Assembly (NCBI RefSeq): GCF_000717335.1
Contig: NZ_JNYZ01000013.1
Span: 1-64,000 of the forward strand
Source of the DNA: Amycolatopsis jejuensis
GTDB taxonomy: Bacteria; Actinomycetota; Actinomycetes; Mycobacteriales; Pseudonocardiaceae
Reading direction: 5' to 3'
DNA length: 64,000 bases
Below the pieces are notes generated by a model, which saw only the letters and a program-made list of their open reading frames with translations, had not been told where the DNA came from and searched no databases. Position numbers and translations under genes: made by a program. Below are positions 51,383 to 60,091 of the stretch, in pieces (within the stretch, counting starts at the first letter, position 1; each line of letters opens with the position of its first letter).

Positions 51383-51388
51383 TACTCT
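51383..51388 (+). promoter_or_regulatory. -10 element of leaderless DUF5318 gene
   Basis: TACTCT ends 7 nt before GTG 51396; no Shine-Dalgarno. Confidence 0.55.
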
Positions 51389-51395
51389 GTCCTTC

Positions 51396-51797
51396 GTGCG
51401 AAACCAGCGGCAGGTCGTGGACTACGCGTTGCAGCGTCGTGCGCTGCTGGCCGGCGTCCGCTCCGGCCGGGTCGGGGACAACGAGGTCTGCGACGCGAGC
51501 CCGTACCTGCTCCGGGCGGCGAAGTTCCACGGCAGACCCGAGGACCGGGCCTGTCCGATGTGCCGCCGGGCGCCGCTGCACCTGGTGTCCTGGGTGTACG
51601 GCGACGAGCTCAAGCACGTCTCGGGATCGGCCCGCACCCCCGCCGAGCTCACCCGGATGTCCGGGATTTTCGGCGAGTTCACCGTCTACGACGTAGAGGT
51701 GTGCCGGACCTGTCACTGGAACCACCTGGTCTGTTCCTACGTGCTCGGCACGGGTGAGCCGCAGCCCACCCGCCCGCGAAGGACCGCAGGCCAGTGA
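51396..51797 (+). CDS. DUF5318 zinc-ribbon protein
   Basis: 133 residues, the Rv0049-type protein next to ponA in actinobacteria. Two Cys pairs, CPMCRR (about 54-57) and CRTCHWNH (about 108-111), probably bind zinc. The start MRNQRQVVDYALQRRALL matches the family. Function unknown, but the conserved location before ponA suggests envelope or division involvement. Leaderless start inferred from the -10 7 nt upstream. Confidence 0.85.
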   Translation: MRNQRQVVDYALQRRALLAGVRSGRVGDNEVCDASPYLLRAAKFHGRPEDRACPMCRRAPLHLVSWVYGDELKHVSGSARTPAELTRMSGIFGEFTVYDVEVCRTCHWNHLVCSYVLGTGEPQPTRPRRTAGQ

Positions 51798-51888
51798 CGA
51801 GTACCACAACCGCTGCACAAAGCAGGGCGGCATGCCCCGGTCCATCCCGGACGCCGGGGCCGGCAGTGCAGCCCTCGGAGGCCCATCC

Positions 51889-54705
51889 GTGAACGACGAT
51901 CGCAACCGCTCCTGGCCCAGCCAGGAGCCAGATGCACCTCGCCGTGCCCGCAGGCCCCAGGAGGACCCCGGTCCCGCCTGGCCTTCCGACGACGCTCCCC
52001 GGCGCCCCGCGCCGCCACGGCGTCCTCCCGCGGGTGGTCCGCGTCAGCCGGGAGCCGCCGCGCCCGCGTGGCCCGCTGGGGACGAGGGCGGACCGCAATG
52101 GCCTTCGGGGGACGAACCACGTCGTCAGCCGCGTCCGCCGCAGGGCCCACCGGGTCCGCCGCCGCGCGGGCCGCAGAACCGCGGTGCCACACGCACCTCG
52201 CAGATCCTGGACGGCCAGGGCATGCCGCCCCGCCGCCAGCCGCCGCCCGGCGCTCCCGGGCCGAACGGCAGTCCGCCGCAGGGGTTCCGGCAGCCGAACG
52301 GCAGTCCGCCCCAGGGCCGCCCGGTCCCGCCGCCTCCGCCGCCGGAGCGCGAGCCGGAGCTGATCACGCACGCCGCGCACAACGGCTACGACCCCTATGA
52401 CGACCGGTACGACGATCGCTACGACGACGAGGAAACCCGTCTGGCGCAGTACTCCGGCGACAAGGACTTCGAAGACGGCGAGGACGACGGCAAGAAGGCC
52501 CCGCTCACCCCGCGGCAGCGCCGGAAACGCCGGTGGAAGATCGTCCGGCGGGTGCTGTACGCGATGTTCGGCCTCTTCATCGTGGTGCCCGCGATCGCGT
52601 TCGTGATCACCTACTTCGCGGTCGACGTGCCCTCGCCGCAAGACGTGAAGGCGTTGCAGAACCAGCCGATCACCTTCTACTACGGCAACAAAGAGGTGAT
52701 GGGCCGGTCGGTGCCGCAGGGCGGCGACCGCGAGCTGCTGCAGCCCAACCAGGTACCCGAGGTCGTCAAGCACGCCGTGTACGCGGCCGAGGACGCCACT
52801 TTCGAGACCAACTCCGGCTTCAACGTGATGGCGATCCTGCGGTCGGTCTACAACCAGGCGACCGGTGGTACCGGCGGTGGTTCGACCATTTCGCAGCAGT
52901 ACATCAAGCAGGCCACCGCAAATGACGCGCCGACGCTGAGCCGCAAGTGGACCGAGCTGGCGAAGTCGTTCAAGCTCAACAACGAGACGTCCAAGTCCGA
53001 CATCATCACCGGTTACCTGAACATCGTCTTCTTCGGCCGCGGATCGAACGGCGTCGCCGCAGCGGCGAAGGCGTACTTCGGCAAGGACGTCGCGCAGCTC
53101 AACGCGTCGGAAGCGGCGTTGCTCGCCGGCATGATCCAGGGCCCGAGCCGCGACCGCGACACCGCGTACGTCGAGAAGCGCTGGAACTACGTGATGGACC
53201 AGATGGTGGCCAACCACTGGCTTTCGCCCGCCGACCGCGCCGCGGCGAAGCTCCCCACGATGATTCCGCGCAACGCGCAGAAGGCCAAGGACGCCGGCAC
53301 CCTCGACTACTTCGTGCAGCAGCGCATCCTCGACGAGCTCAAGGACAAGGGTTACGACGAGGAGAAGCTGTACTCCACCGGCGCGAAGATCTACACGACG
53401 ATCGACCCGGCCGCGCAGCAGGCCGCGGCGAAAGCCGTGCAGGACAACATGGAAGGCCAGGACGATCCCAACCTGCTGGGAGCGCTGGTCGCGGTCGATC
53501 CGAGAACCGGCGGCGTGCTCGCGTACTACGGCGGGCCGAACACGGTGAAGGACGGCAACGGCAAGGACCAGCTCGGGCACGACTGGGCGAACACGCCGCA
53601 GAACCCGGGCTCGTCGATGAAGGCCTACGACCTCACCGCCTGGCTCAAGATGGGCAAGGGACTCGGCGAGACGTTCGACGGCAGCAACAACCGCCAGCTC
53701 GGCGGGCGCGTGGTCCGCAACGCGGGACAAGGTTCGAGCTGTGGTACCGAATGTACCGTCGCGGAGGCGACGAAACGCTCGGTGAACACGGTCTTCTACG
53801 ACATGGTGCTGAACTACACGAAGCCGTCGCGGGTCGCGGACGCCGCCAAAGAGGCAGGCGTGCAGACCGCGCCGAACGGCAAGGCCAAGCTCGGCACGAG
53901 CGACGCCAACATCTCGCTCGGCGGTGGTGCCACCGTCACCACCCCGGAGGACATGGCCGCCGGCTACGCCAGCTTCGCCTCCGGCGGGGTGCGCCGGGAC
54001 CAGCACTTCGTCGCCAAGCTCACCAACTCACAAGACGAGGTCATCTTCGACGAAACCGCCAACCAGGGGAAACCGGCATTCGACGCGGATGCCGGGAAGA
54101 GCAAGCAGATCGCGGGGAATGTCACCACCGCGCTCGAACCGGTGATCAGTTTCTCCAAGCTGAAGTGCCCGGCGAACCACGAGTGTGCGGGCAAGACCGG
54201 TACCCAGCAGTACGACCCGCGCGACAACGACCCGGCCTCCTACCGCGACCGCAACGCCCAGACCTGGATGGTGGGCTACACGCCGTCGGTGTCGGTGGCG
54301 GCGTGGATCGGCGGCGACGGCAACAAACCGCTGCACGACAAGAACGGCAAGCCGATCTTCGGGTCCACCATCGCCGGTCCGACCTGGCAGGCCTTCATGG
54401 CGGACTACCTGAAGGACAAGCCCGCGGAGAAGTTCGACAAGGTCCAGCCGATCGGCAAGGACGCGGATGCGGTCACCCCGACCAGCCGCGTCAGCACGCC
54501 GCCGCCCGAGACCCCCACCTCGACCACGGCCGAGCCACCGCCGAGCACGCCGTCGACCAGCTCGAGCTCGAAGGCCCCGACGTCGTCGACCAGCCCCACC
54601 ACGCCGACCAAGCCGAGCGGAATCTTCGGCGGGGAACCGGGCGGTGGGACAGGTCCGGGTGGCGGTCCCGTGGTGAACGGCGAACCACCGAGACGGACGG
54701 GCTGA
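51889..54705 (+). CDS. ponA: Class A penicillin-binding protein, first copy
   Basis: 938 residues from GTG 51889 (MNDDRNRSWP), with GGAGG 7 nt upstream; the frame is open to 51754. Pro-rich cytosolic tail 1-215, one helix about 221-244, glycosyltransferase domain with EDATFETNSGF (about 300), GGGSTISQQY (about 329) and RKWTELAKSF, transpeptidase domain with SSMK (about 574), SVN (about 630) and KTGT (about 767). It polymerises and crosslinks peptidoglycan. The TG motif has Asn in place of the usual His, as in actinobacterial PonA1. The tail after 830 is low-complexity Pro/Ser/Thr. Paralogue downstream. Confidence 0.95.
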   Translation: MNDDRNRSWPSQEPDAPRRARRPQEDPGPAWPSDDAPRRPAPPRRPPAGGPRQPGAAAPAWPAGDEGGPQWPSGDEPRRQPRPPQGPPGPPPRGPQNRGATRTSQILDGQGMPPRRQPPPGAPGPNGSPPQGFRQPNGSPPQGRPVPPPPPPEREPELITHAAHNGYDPYDDRYDDRYDDEETRLAQYSGDKDFEDGEDDGKKAPLTPRQRRKRRWKIVRRVLYAMFGLFIVVPAIAFVITYFAVDVPSPQDVKALQNQPITFYYGNKEVMGRSVPQGGDRELLQPNQVPEVVKHAVYAAEDATFETNSGFNVMAILRSVYNQATGGTGGGSTISQQYIKQATANDAPTLSRKWTELAKSFKLNNETSKSDIITGYLNIVFFGRGSNGVAAAAKAYFGKDVAQLNASEAALLAGMIQGPSRDRDTAYVEKRWNYVMDQMVANHWLSPADRAAAKLPTMIPRNAQKAKDAGTLDYFVQQRILDELKDKGYDEEKLYSTGAKIYTTIDPAAQQAAAKAVQDNMEGQDDPNLLGALVAVDPRTGGVLAYYGGPNTVKDGNGKDQLGHDWANTPQNPGSSMKAYDLTAWLKMGKGLGETFDGSNNRQLGGRVVRNAGQGSSCGTECTVAEATKRSVNTVFYDMVLNYTKPSRVADAAKEAGVQTAPNGKAKLGTSDANISLGGGATVTTPEDMAAGYASFASGGVRRDQHFVAKLTNSQDEVIFDETANQGKPAFDADAGKSKQIAGNVTTALEPVISFSKLKCPANHECAGKTGTQQYDPRDNDPASYRDRNAQTWMVGYTPSVSVAAWIGGDGNKPLHDKNGKPIFGSTIAGPTWQAFMADYLKDKPAEKFDKVQPIGKDADAVTPTSRVSTPPPETPTSTTAEPPPSTPSTSSSSKAPTSSTSPTTPTKPSGIFGGEPGGGTGPGGGPVVNGEPPRRTG

Positions 54706-54737
54706 CCTGGTTCCTTCCGGTTGCTTCGGCGACCGGG

Positions 54738-54781
54738 CGAAAGGGCTCTTCTTCCCGGATTCGGGGAGGGGAGCCCTTTCG
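54738..54781 (+). terminator. Intrinsic terminator between the two PBP genes
   Basis: CGAAAGGGCTC (54738-54748) pairs with GAGCCCTTTCG (54771-54781), perfect 11 bp, with a CTTCCC/GGGGAG sub-stem in the loop. T-run weak. The two PBP genes are therefore probably transcribed separately. Confidence 0.65.
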
Positions 54782-54942
54782 GCGTCTCCGCCAGGTCCGG
54801 GATGCGGTAGGTTCGCCGAGGTTACTTGTCCCCCGATAGGGGGATTGGCCGGGGGAGTGAACCTCGACCGGGCCTGGCGCGTCTGGTCAGCAGAGGGGGT
54901 CTGCAGCCGCAGCACGCCCGCGTCCGAGAAGAGGATCCGCAC

Positions 54943-57435
54943 GTGAACGACGACCGCACCCGCTCCTGGCCCGACCGGGATCCCGACCCGCGGCGTCAAC
55001 CACCTCCCGGACGCCCCGCGGGGCCGCCGCCGTGGGCCCGCGGGCCGCAGCGGCCTGCCGTGCCACCTGCCGGTTCGCCCCCGCCGGGGCGCCGCCCGCC
55101 GCCCGGCCGCCGCCCGGTTCCGCCGCCTCAGCCGGAACCGGAGCTGATGACGCACCGGCTCGCGGAGGACGACTTCCAGGCCGGTTTCCACGACGAGGTC
55201 CCACTCGGTGCGGACGACGGGTTCGCCGGCGGGGAGGATCTGGACAAGAAGGGCCGTACCCCGGCACAGCGGAAGAAACGGAGATGGAAGATCATCCGGC
55301 GGTGCGCGTACGCGTTCGTCGGCATCTTCTTCGTCATCCCGGCGATCGCGTTCGTGATCACCTATTTCGCCGTCGACGTGCCTTCGCCGCAGAGCATTGC
55401 GCAGGGCCAGAACCAGGCCGTCACGTATCTGTACGCCGACGGCAGCCCGATGGGCCGGGAGGTCCCGCCCGGCGGCAACCGGCAGATCCTCACCCCGCAG
55501 CAGATCCCCGACGTCGTGAAGCACGCGGTGATCGCCACCGAGGACTCCACCTTCGAAACCAACTCCGGCTTCGACATCACCGGCCTCCTGCGAGCCGGGT
55601 TCAACCAGCTCACCGGCGGTACCGGCGGCGGGTCGACGATCTCGCAGCAGTACATCAAGAAGGCCACCGACAACGACGCGCCAACGCTCACCCGCAAGTG
55701 GACCGAGCTGGCCAAGTCCTTCAAGATGAACCAGACGTACGAGAAGCAGGACATCATCACCGCGTACCTCAACATCATCTACTTCGGGCGCGGGGCGTAC
55801 GGCGTCGGCGCGGCGTCGCAGGCGTTCTTCCACAAGGAAGTCGGGCAGCTGAACTACTCGGAGGCGGCGCTGCTCGCCGGGCTCATCCAGCAGCCGGGCC
55901 GCTCGGAGAACGACAAGGTGGCGCACAGCCGCTGGAACACCGCACTCGACCGGATGCTCGAGAACCACTACATCACGCCGCAGCAACGGCAGTCGGCGCA
56001 GTTCCCCGCGCTGATCTCGCTGTCGGAGTCCAAGGACGACGCGAGCGCGCCGTACCGGTTCATCAGCGAACAGGTGAAGGCCGAGCTGGCGCAGCACGGG
56101 ATTCCCGAGGACAAGTACTACGCGGGCGGTTACACGGTCCAGACCACCATCGACAAGAACGCGCAGGAAATCGCCACCAAGACGGCCACCGACGCACTCA
56201 AGGACCAGCCGGACAACCGGCTGCTGGACGCACTGGTCGCGATCGATCCGAAGAACGGCGCCGTGCTCGCGTACTACGGCGGCCCTGGCACCATCGACGT
56301 CAACGGGCAGAAGCAGGCCGCGCGCGACTGGGCGAACACGCCGCAGAACCCCGGTTCGTCGATGAAGCCGTTCGACCTCACCGCGTTCCTCAAGATGGGC
56401 AAGGGAATCAACGAAACGTTCGACGGCAGCAACAACCGCACGTTCGACGGCCGGGTCGTGCGCAACGCCGGTCCCGGCTCGAGCTGTACCGGGCAGTGCA
56501 CGGTCGCGGAGGCGATGAAGCGCTCGGTGAACACGGTGTTCTACGACATGGTCCTGAACCAGGTCCATCCGGGACCGGTCGGGCAGGCCGCGCAGGAAGC
56601 GGGCGTGAAGGTCAAGGACACCGGCGGTCAGTCGGAGATCTCCACGTCGGACGCGAACATCGCACTCGGCGGCGGGAACACCCGGATCACCCCGGCGGAC
56701 ATGGCAACGGCATACGCCACGTTCGCCGCGAACGGCGTACAGCGCGACCGGCATTTCGTGGTGAAGGTGACCAACTCGCAGAAGGAAGTCGCCTACGAAG
56801 CGCAGCCCAGCGCGGGTAAGTCGGTGTTCGCGAGCGGCAAGCCGGAGCTGAGCAAGCAGATCGCGGGCAACGTCACCACGTCACTGCAGCCGGTGGTCGA
56901 GTTTTCGCACCTGCAATGCCCGAGCGGGCACCAATGCGCAGGCAAGACCGGAACGCAGCAGCACACGAAGCGCGCCGGCGAACCGTCGTGGGCCTCGAAC
57001 GCGAACGCGCAGACCTGGATGGTCGGCTACACGCCGTCGGTGTCGGTGGCAGCGTGGGTCGGCGCGGACGGTGACCAGGCACTGCACGGCCCCGGCACGT
57101 CCCCGATCTACGGTTCCACGATCGCGGGTCCGATGTGGCAGAAGTTCCTGCAGGAGTACCTGAAGGGCAAACCGGGCGAGAAGTTCGACCAGGTACCGCT
57201 GATCGGCGCCGCAGCCCCACCGTCGCAACCCCCCGCCGACGACCGCGACACCCCGATCACCCCCACCCACGAACCCGACCCCGGCGACGGCGGCCCGATC
57301 GACCCAGGCGGCCCCGGCAACGGCGGCCCCCGCTGGCCGACGAGTGGCCCATCATGGCCGGGCCACACCACCAAGCCGCCCAAACACACGACGAGTGACG
57401 GCCCATCGACTGGGGAGACACCACCGCAGCAGTAA
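54943..57435 (+). CDS. Class A penicillin-binding protein, second copy
   Basis: 830 residues from GTG 54943 (MNDDRTRSWP), preceded by GAAGAGG. Same architecture as the upstream PBP with a shorter cytosolic tail: helix about 120-143, TG motif EDSTFETNSGF (about 199), GGGSTISQQY, RKWTELAKSF, then SSMK (about 471), SVN (about 527) and KTGT (about 667). The C-terminus is low complexity (Pro, Gly, Thr, Asp). The near-identical N-termini and motifs show a tandem duplication; differences concentrate in the tails. Subfunctional roles (growth versus sporulation or stress) are inference. Confidence 0.95.
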   Translation: MNDDRTRSWPDRDPDPRRQPPPGRPAGPPPWARGPQRPAVPPAGSPPPGRRPPPGRRPVPPPQPEPELMTHRLAEDDFQAGFHDEVPLGADDGFAGGEDLDKKGRTPAQRKKRRWKIIRRCAYAFVGIFFVIPAIAFVITYFAVDVPSPQSIAQGQNQAVTYLYADGSPMGREVPPGGNRQILTPQQIPDVVKHAVIATEDSTFETNSGFDITGLLRAGFNQLTGGTGGGSTISQQYIKKATDNDAPTLTRKWTELAKSFKMNQTYEKQDIITAYLNIIYFGRGAYGVGAASQAFFHKEVGQLNYSEAALLAGLIQQPGRSENDKVAHSRWNTALDRMLENHYITPQQRQSAQFPALISLSESKDDASAPYRFISEQVKAELAQHGIPEDKYYAGGYTVQTTIDKNAQEIATKTATDALKDQPDNRLLDALVAIDPKNGAVLAYYGGPGTIDVNGQKQAARDWANTPQNPGSSMKPFDLTAFLKMGKGINETFDGSNNRTFDGRVVRNAGPGSSCTGQCTVAEAMKRSVNTVFYDMVLNQVHPGPVGQAAQEAGVKVKDTGGQSEISTSDANIALGGGNTRITPADMATAYATFAANGVQRDRHFVVKVTNSQKEVAYEAQPSAGKSVFASGKPELSKQIAGNVTTSLQPVVEFSHLQCPSGHQCAGKTGTQQHTKRAGEPSWASNANAQTWMVGYTPSVSVAAWVGADGDQALHGPGTSPIYGSTIAGPMWQKFLQEYLKGKPGEKFDQVPLIGAAAPPSQPPADDRDTPITPTHEPDPGDGGPIDPGGPGNGGPRWPTSGPSWPGHTTKPPKHTTSDGPSTGETPPQQ

Positions 57436-57859
57436 GGGTTTTCGGCCGTCGGGTGGCCCTGGCGCGGGTGCTCGGCCGGGTCGATGCCAGTGATGTGCAC
57501 GGCATGGCCCGTTCCGGTGCGGCCTGCTGTTTGAGGACCGGCCCGACGTTCGAGCCCGGTCCGACCTGACGTGACCAATCCGGGGCACGGCCTCCCCAGG
57601 CTCGGGAGGCCTGAGCGAGCGCGGATCCGGCGAAGAGTCCACACCGGCGGGCCAGTGCGTCCGCTGCCGGGCCGTGGCCATGCGCAACTCCAGACCCGGA
57701 GCGAACGCACACTGTCGATCAGGCGAACCGCGCAACTCTGGGCTGCCCCAGTCGCCCGGCCTCAAAGCCGCACGACGCCGGACTCCGGTCGCCGAAGTAA
57801 AGGCCGTGGCCGCAACGCTGGGGGGAGGTCGCCGCGGCCACGGCCGTCCAGGGGGCGGC
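57436..57859. other. Intergenic region, no gene seen
   Basis: 424 bp between the second PBP gene and the oxidoreductase. Open frames here have poor composition and no start signals. Only a hairpin near the oxidoreductase end is recognisable. Confidence 0.7.
57802..57845 (-). terminator. Terminator of the oxidoreductase gene
   Basis: GGCCGTGGCCGC (57802-57813) pairs with GCGGCCACGGCC (57834-57845), perfect 12-bp stem, 20-nt loop, 14 nt past the stop codon. Confidence 0.65.
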
Positions 57860-58930
57860 TCAGTCGTCCGGGGACGGGGACACGGAGATCACGCGACCCT
57901 CCGTGCCCGAGCGGTGGGCGGCCTCGATCACCCGCAGCGCCGCCACCGCGCTCGCCGGGTCCACCGGGAACTCTGCCTCGCCGCGGAGGGCGTCGCGGAC
58001 CTGGGCGTAGAACGTTTCGGACCGGCCGGTTTCGGTCGGCACCGGCTCGGTCCGGTCGTCCACGCCGAGGTGTCCGGTGTCCGACTCCGGTTCCACTCCC
58101 CAGCCGTCGGCGCCGGGGCGCAGGCCTGCCTTGATCTGCGGTTCCTGCACGTCCAGGCCGTACTTCGTGAACGTCGACGCGGTGCCGAGCAGCCGGAAGC
58201 GCGGGTTGCGCGTACCGGCCAGCGCCGACGACCACAGGTGCGACCGCACGCCGTTCGCGTGGTGCAGGGCCACAAACACGTCGTCGTCGACCTGTACGCC
58301 GGGGCGGCGGCGGTCGACCTCCGCGTAGACCTGGGTGACCGGGCCGAACAGCTGCAGTGCCTGGTCGACGATGTGTGCGCCGAGGTCGTACAGCAGCCCA
58401 CCGGCCTCTGAGGGGTCGCCGAATTCGCGCCAGTTGTCCTTCACCTTCGGTACCCAGCGGTCGTAGCGGGATTCGAAGCGGAACACGTCGCCGAGCCGTC
58501 CCGAGTCGAGGACCTTGCGCACGGTCAGGAAATCCGAGTCCCACCGCCGGTTCTGGAACACCGTGAGCCCGACGCCCTTGTCTCGCGCGGCGGTGACCAC
58601 CTGCTCCGCCTCGGCCGCGGTCGGCGCGAAGGGCTTGTCCACCACCACCGGCAGGCCCTCTTCGATCGCCCGCAGTGCAAGCGGCACGTGGGTTCGGTTC
58701 GGGGTGGTCACCACGACGAGGTCAAGTTCACTCGCCCGGGCGAAAAATGCATCCGCGTCCGGGACGACGTCAGCGTCCGGATGTTCTGCGCGTGCCTGCG
58801 CGACCCGCTCGGGATTCGCGGTCACCAGCAGGGCCGGGACCAGGCCCGGTGTCGCGGCGACCAGTGGCGCGTGGAAGATCCGGCCGCCGATCCCGTACCC
58901 CAGGATGCCGACCCGCGCGTCATCAGCCAT
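57860..58930 (-). CDS. Gfo/Idh/MocA-family oxidoreductase
   Basis: 356 residues from ATG 58930 (MADDARVGILGYG). Rossmann loop GYGIGGRIFHAPL (about 9-21), the conserved KP in VVDKPFAPT and the catalytic GAHIVDQALQLFG (His/Asp). NAD(P)-dependent dehydrogenase or reductase of sugars, inositols or related metabolites. Divergent from a ROK regulator and sharing its operator region, so probably its target. It is the insertion that separates ponA from the GT87 gene relative to mycobacteria. Confidence 0.9.
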   Translation of the reverse strand: MADDARVGILGYGIGGRIFHAPLVAATPGLVPALLVTANPERVAQARAEHPDADVVPDADAFFARASELDLVVVTTPNRTHVPLALRAIEEGLPVVVDKPFAPTAAEAEQVVTAARDKGVGLTVFQNRRWDSDFLTVRKVLDSGRLGDVFRFESRYDRWVPKVKDNWREFGDPSEAGGLLYDLGAHIVDQALQLFGPVTQVYAEVDRRRPGVQVDDDVFVALHHANGVRSHLWSSALAGTRNPRFRLLGTASTFTKYGLDVQEPQIKAGLRPGADGWGVEPESDTGHLGVDDRTEPVPTETGRSETFYAQVRDALRGEAEFPVDPASAVAALRVIEAAHRSGTEGRVISVSPSPDD

Positions 58931-58942
58931 GCCGCCATTAAA

Positions 58943-58953
58943 CAACAGTGTTG
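58943..58953. promoter_or_regulatory. Candidate ROK operator in the divergent region
   Basis: CAACA-G-TGTTG, a short perfect dyad between the oxidoreductase and ROK starts. TTGCGT (58951-58956) and GATGAT (58975-58980), 18 bp apart, could be the ROK promoter. Confidence 0.4.
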
Positions 58954-58986
58954 CGTAACCAGCCAGCGGTTCGGGATGATCTCCCG

Positions 58987-60054
58987 ATGGCGGATACCGG
59001 CGTCAACCTGCGCGGGCTGCGACGCCACAACCGGGCGCTGCTGCTCGGGCACATCCTGCGGGCAGGCGGGCTGAGCCGGGTCGAGCTCGCGGAGCGGTCC
59101 GGGCTCACCCAGCAGGCGGTGTCGAAAATCGTCTCCGACCTGCTGCCGGAGGGGTTGCTGGACGTCGAGCGGCAGGCCGCGGCCGGGGTCGGCAAACCCC
59201 GCACGCTGCTCCGCCTGCGAGCGGAAGCCCGGTGCGCCCTCGGTGCCCAGCTCGACCGCGACAGCTTCCTCGTGCTGCGTACCGGGCTCACCGGCGAGGT
59301 CGAGGAGATCGTGGAAGGCCCGCTGCCGATCGGGTTCAGCCCGTCGACCGCCGTCACCGCGGTGACCGACGGGGTACGCACACTGCTCACCGACGTCGAT
59401 CCGGCGCGGGTGCTCGGCCTCGGCGTCGGCGCGGTGGGTCCCCTCGACCGGCACGCGGGCCGGGTCCGCGACGCCACGAACATGCCCGGCTGGCACGACG
59501 TCCCACTGCGCGACCTGCTCGCCCGCCGTACCGGATTGCCCGTCACGCTGGACAAGAACACCAACTCCGCCGCCTTCGCCCACGCGTGGCCGGAGGAGAA
59601 CCCGGCCGCCACCGCGGTGGTGCTCGTGGGTACCGGCATCGGCGTCGGGCTGCTCATCGACGGGCGGGTCTACCGCGGTCCGCGCACCAACGCCGGTGAG
59701 TTCGGCCACACCACGATCGCCTACGCCGGACCGCGTTGCGCGTGCGGACGGCGCGGCTGCGTCGAGGTGATGCACCGCGCCGCCGGGACCCCGCACGACG
59801 CGGCCCGGCTGCTCGGCATCGGGCTCGCCGACCTGGTGCAGGTGCTCGACCTCGAGCGGATCGTCCTGTTCGGACGGACCGTACGCGCCACTCCCGAGGT
59901 GTACCGCGAAACGGTGGCCGAGCAACTGCGCGACCTGCTGCCGGTGCCGTACTGGCAGCGGATCGACGTCGAGGTGAGCGACCTCGACGAGGAAGCCGTC
60001 GCCCTCGGTGCCGCTTTCGAGGTACTTGCCGGGTTTTACGAGGATCCGAAATGA
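58987..60054 (+). CDS. ROK-family transcriptional regulator/sugar-kinase-like protein
   Basis: 355 residues from ATG 58987. N-terminal winged helix (LRRHNRALLLGHILRAGGL, then VELAERSGLTQQAVSKIVSDLL) followed by a ROK domain: AVGPLDRHAGRVRDATNMPGW, VLVGTGIGVGLLIDG, and the zinc cluster GPRCACGRRGCVEV (C-x-C-x4-C). An ATP-binding site and the catalytic Asp region (TLDKNTNSAAFAHAW) are present, so it could bind a sugar or be a NagC-type repressor. Divergent from the oxidoreductase, the probable target. Confidence 0.9.
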   Translation: MADTGVNLRGLRRHNRALLLGHILRAGGLSRVELAERSGLTQQAVSKIVSDLLPEGLLDVERQAAAGVGKPRTLLRLRAEARCALGAQLDRDSFLVLRTGLTGEVEEIVEGPLPIGFSPSTAVTAVTDGVRTLLTDVDPARVLGLGVGAVGPLDRHAGRVRDATNMPGWHDVPLRDLLARRTGLPVTLDKNTNSAAFAHAWPEENPAATAVVLVGTGIGVGLLIDGRVYRGPRTNAGEFGHTTIAYAGPRCACGRRGCVEVMHRAAGTPHDAARLLGIGLADLVQVLDLERIVLFGRTVRATPEVYRETVAEQLRDLLPVPYWQRIDVEVSDLDEEAVALGAAFEVLAGFYEDPK

Positions 60055-60077
60055 CCGGCAGCCCACCGGCGGACCGA

Positions 60078-60083
60078 TAGCAT
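60078..60083 (+). promoter_or_regulatory. -10 element of the GT87 gene
   Basis: TAGCAT ends 8 nt before GTG 60092. No Shine-Dalgarno. It lies 24 nt after the ROK stop. Confidence 0.4.
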
Positions 60084-60091
60084 CTCCAGCC

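Noticed and set aside
57352..57765. Minus-strand 137-codon frame between the second PBP and the oxidoreductase
   Set aside because: No start signal, Pro/Arg-rich shadow composition and overlap with the PBP gene end.
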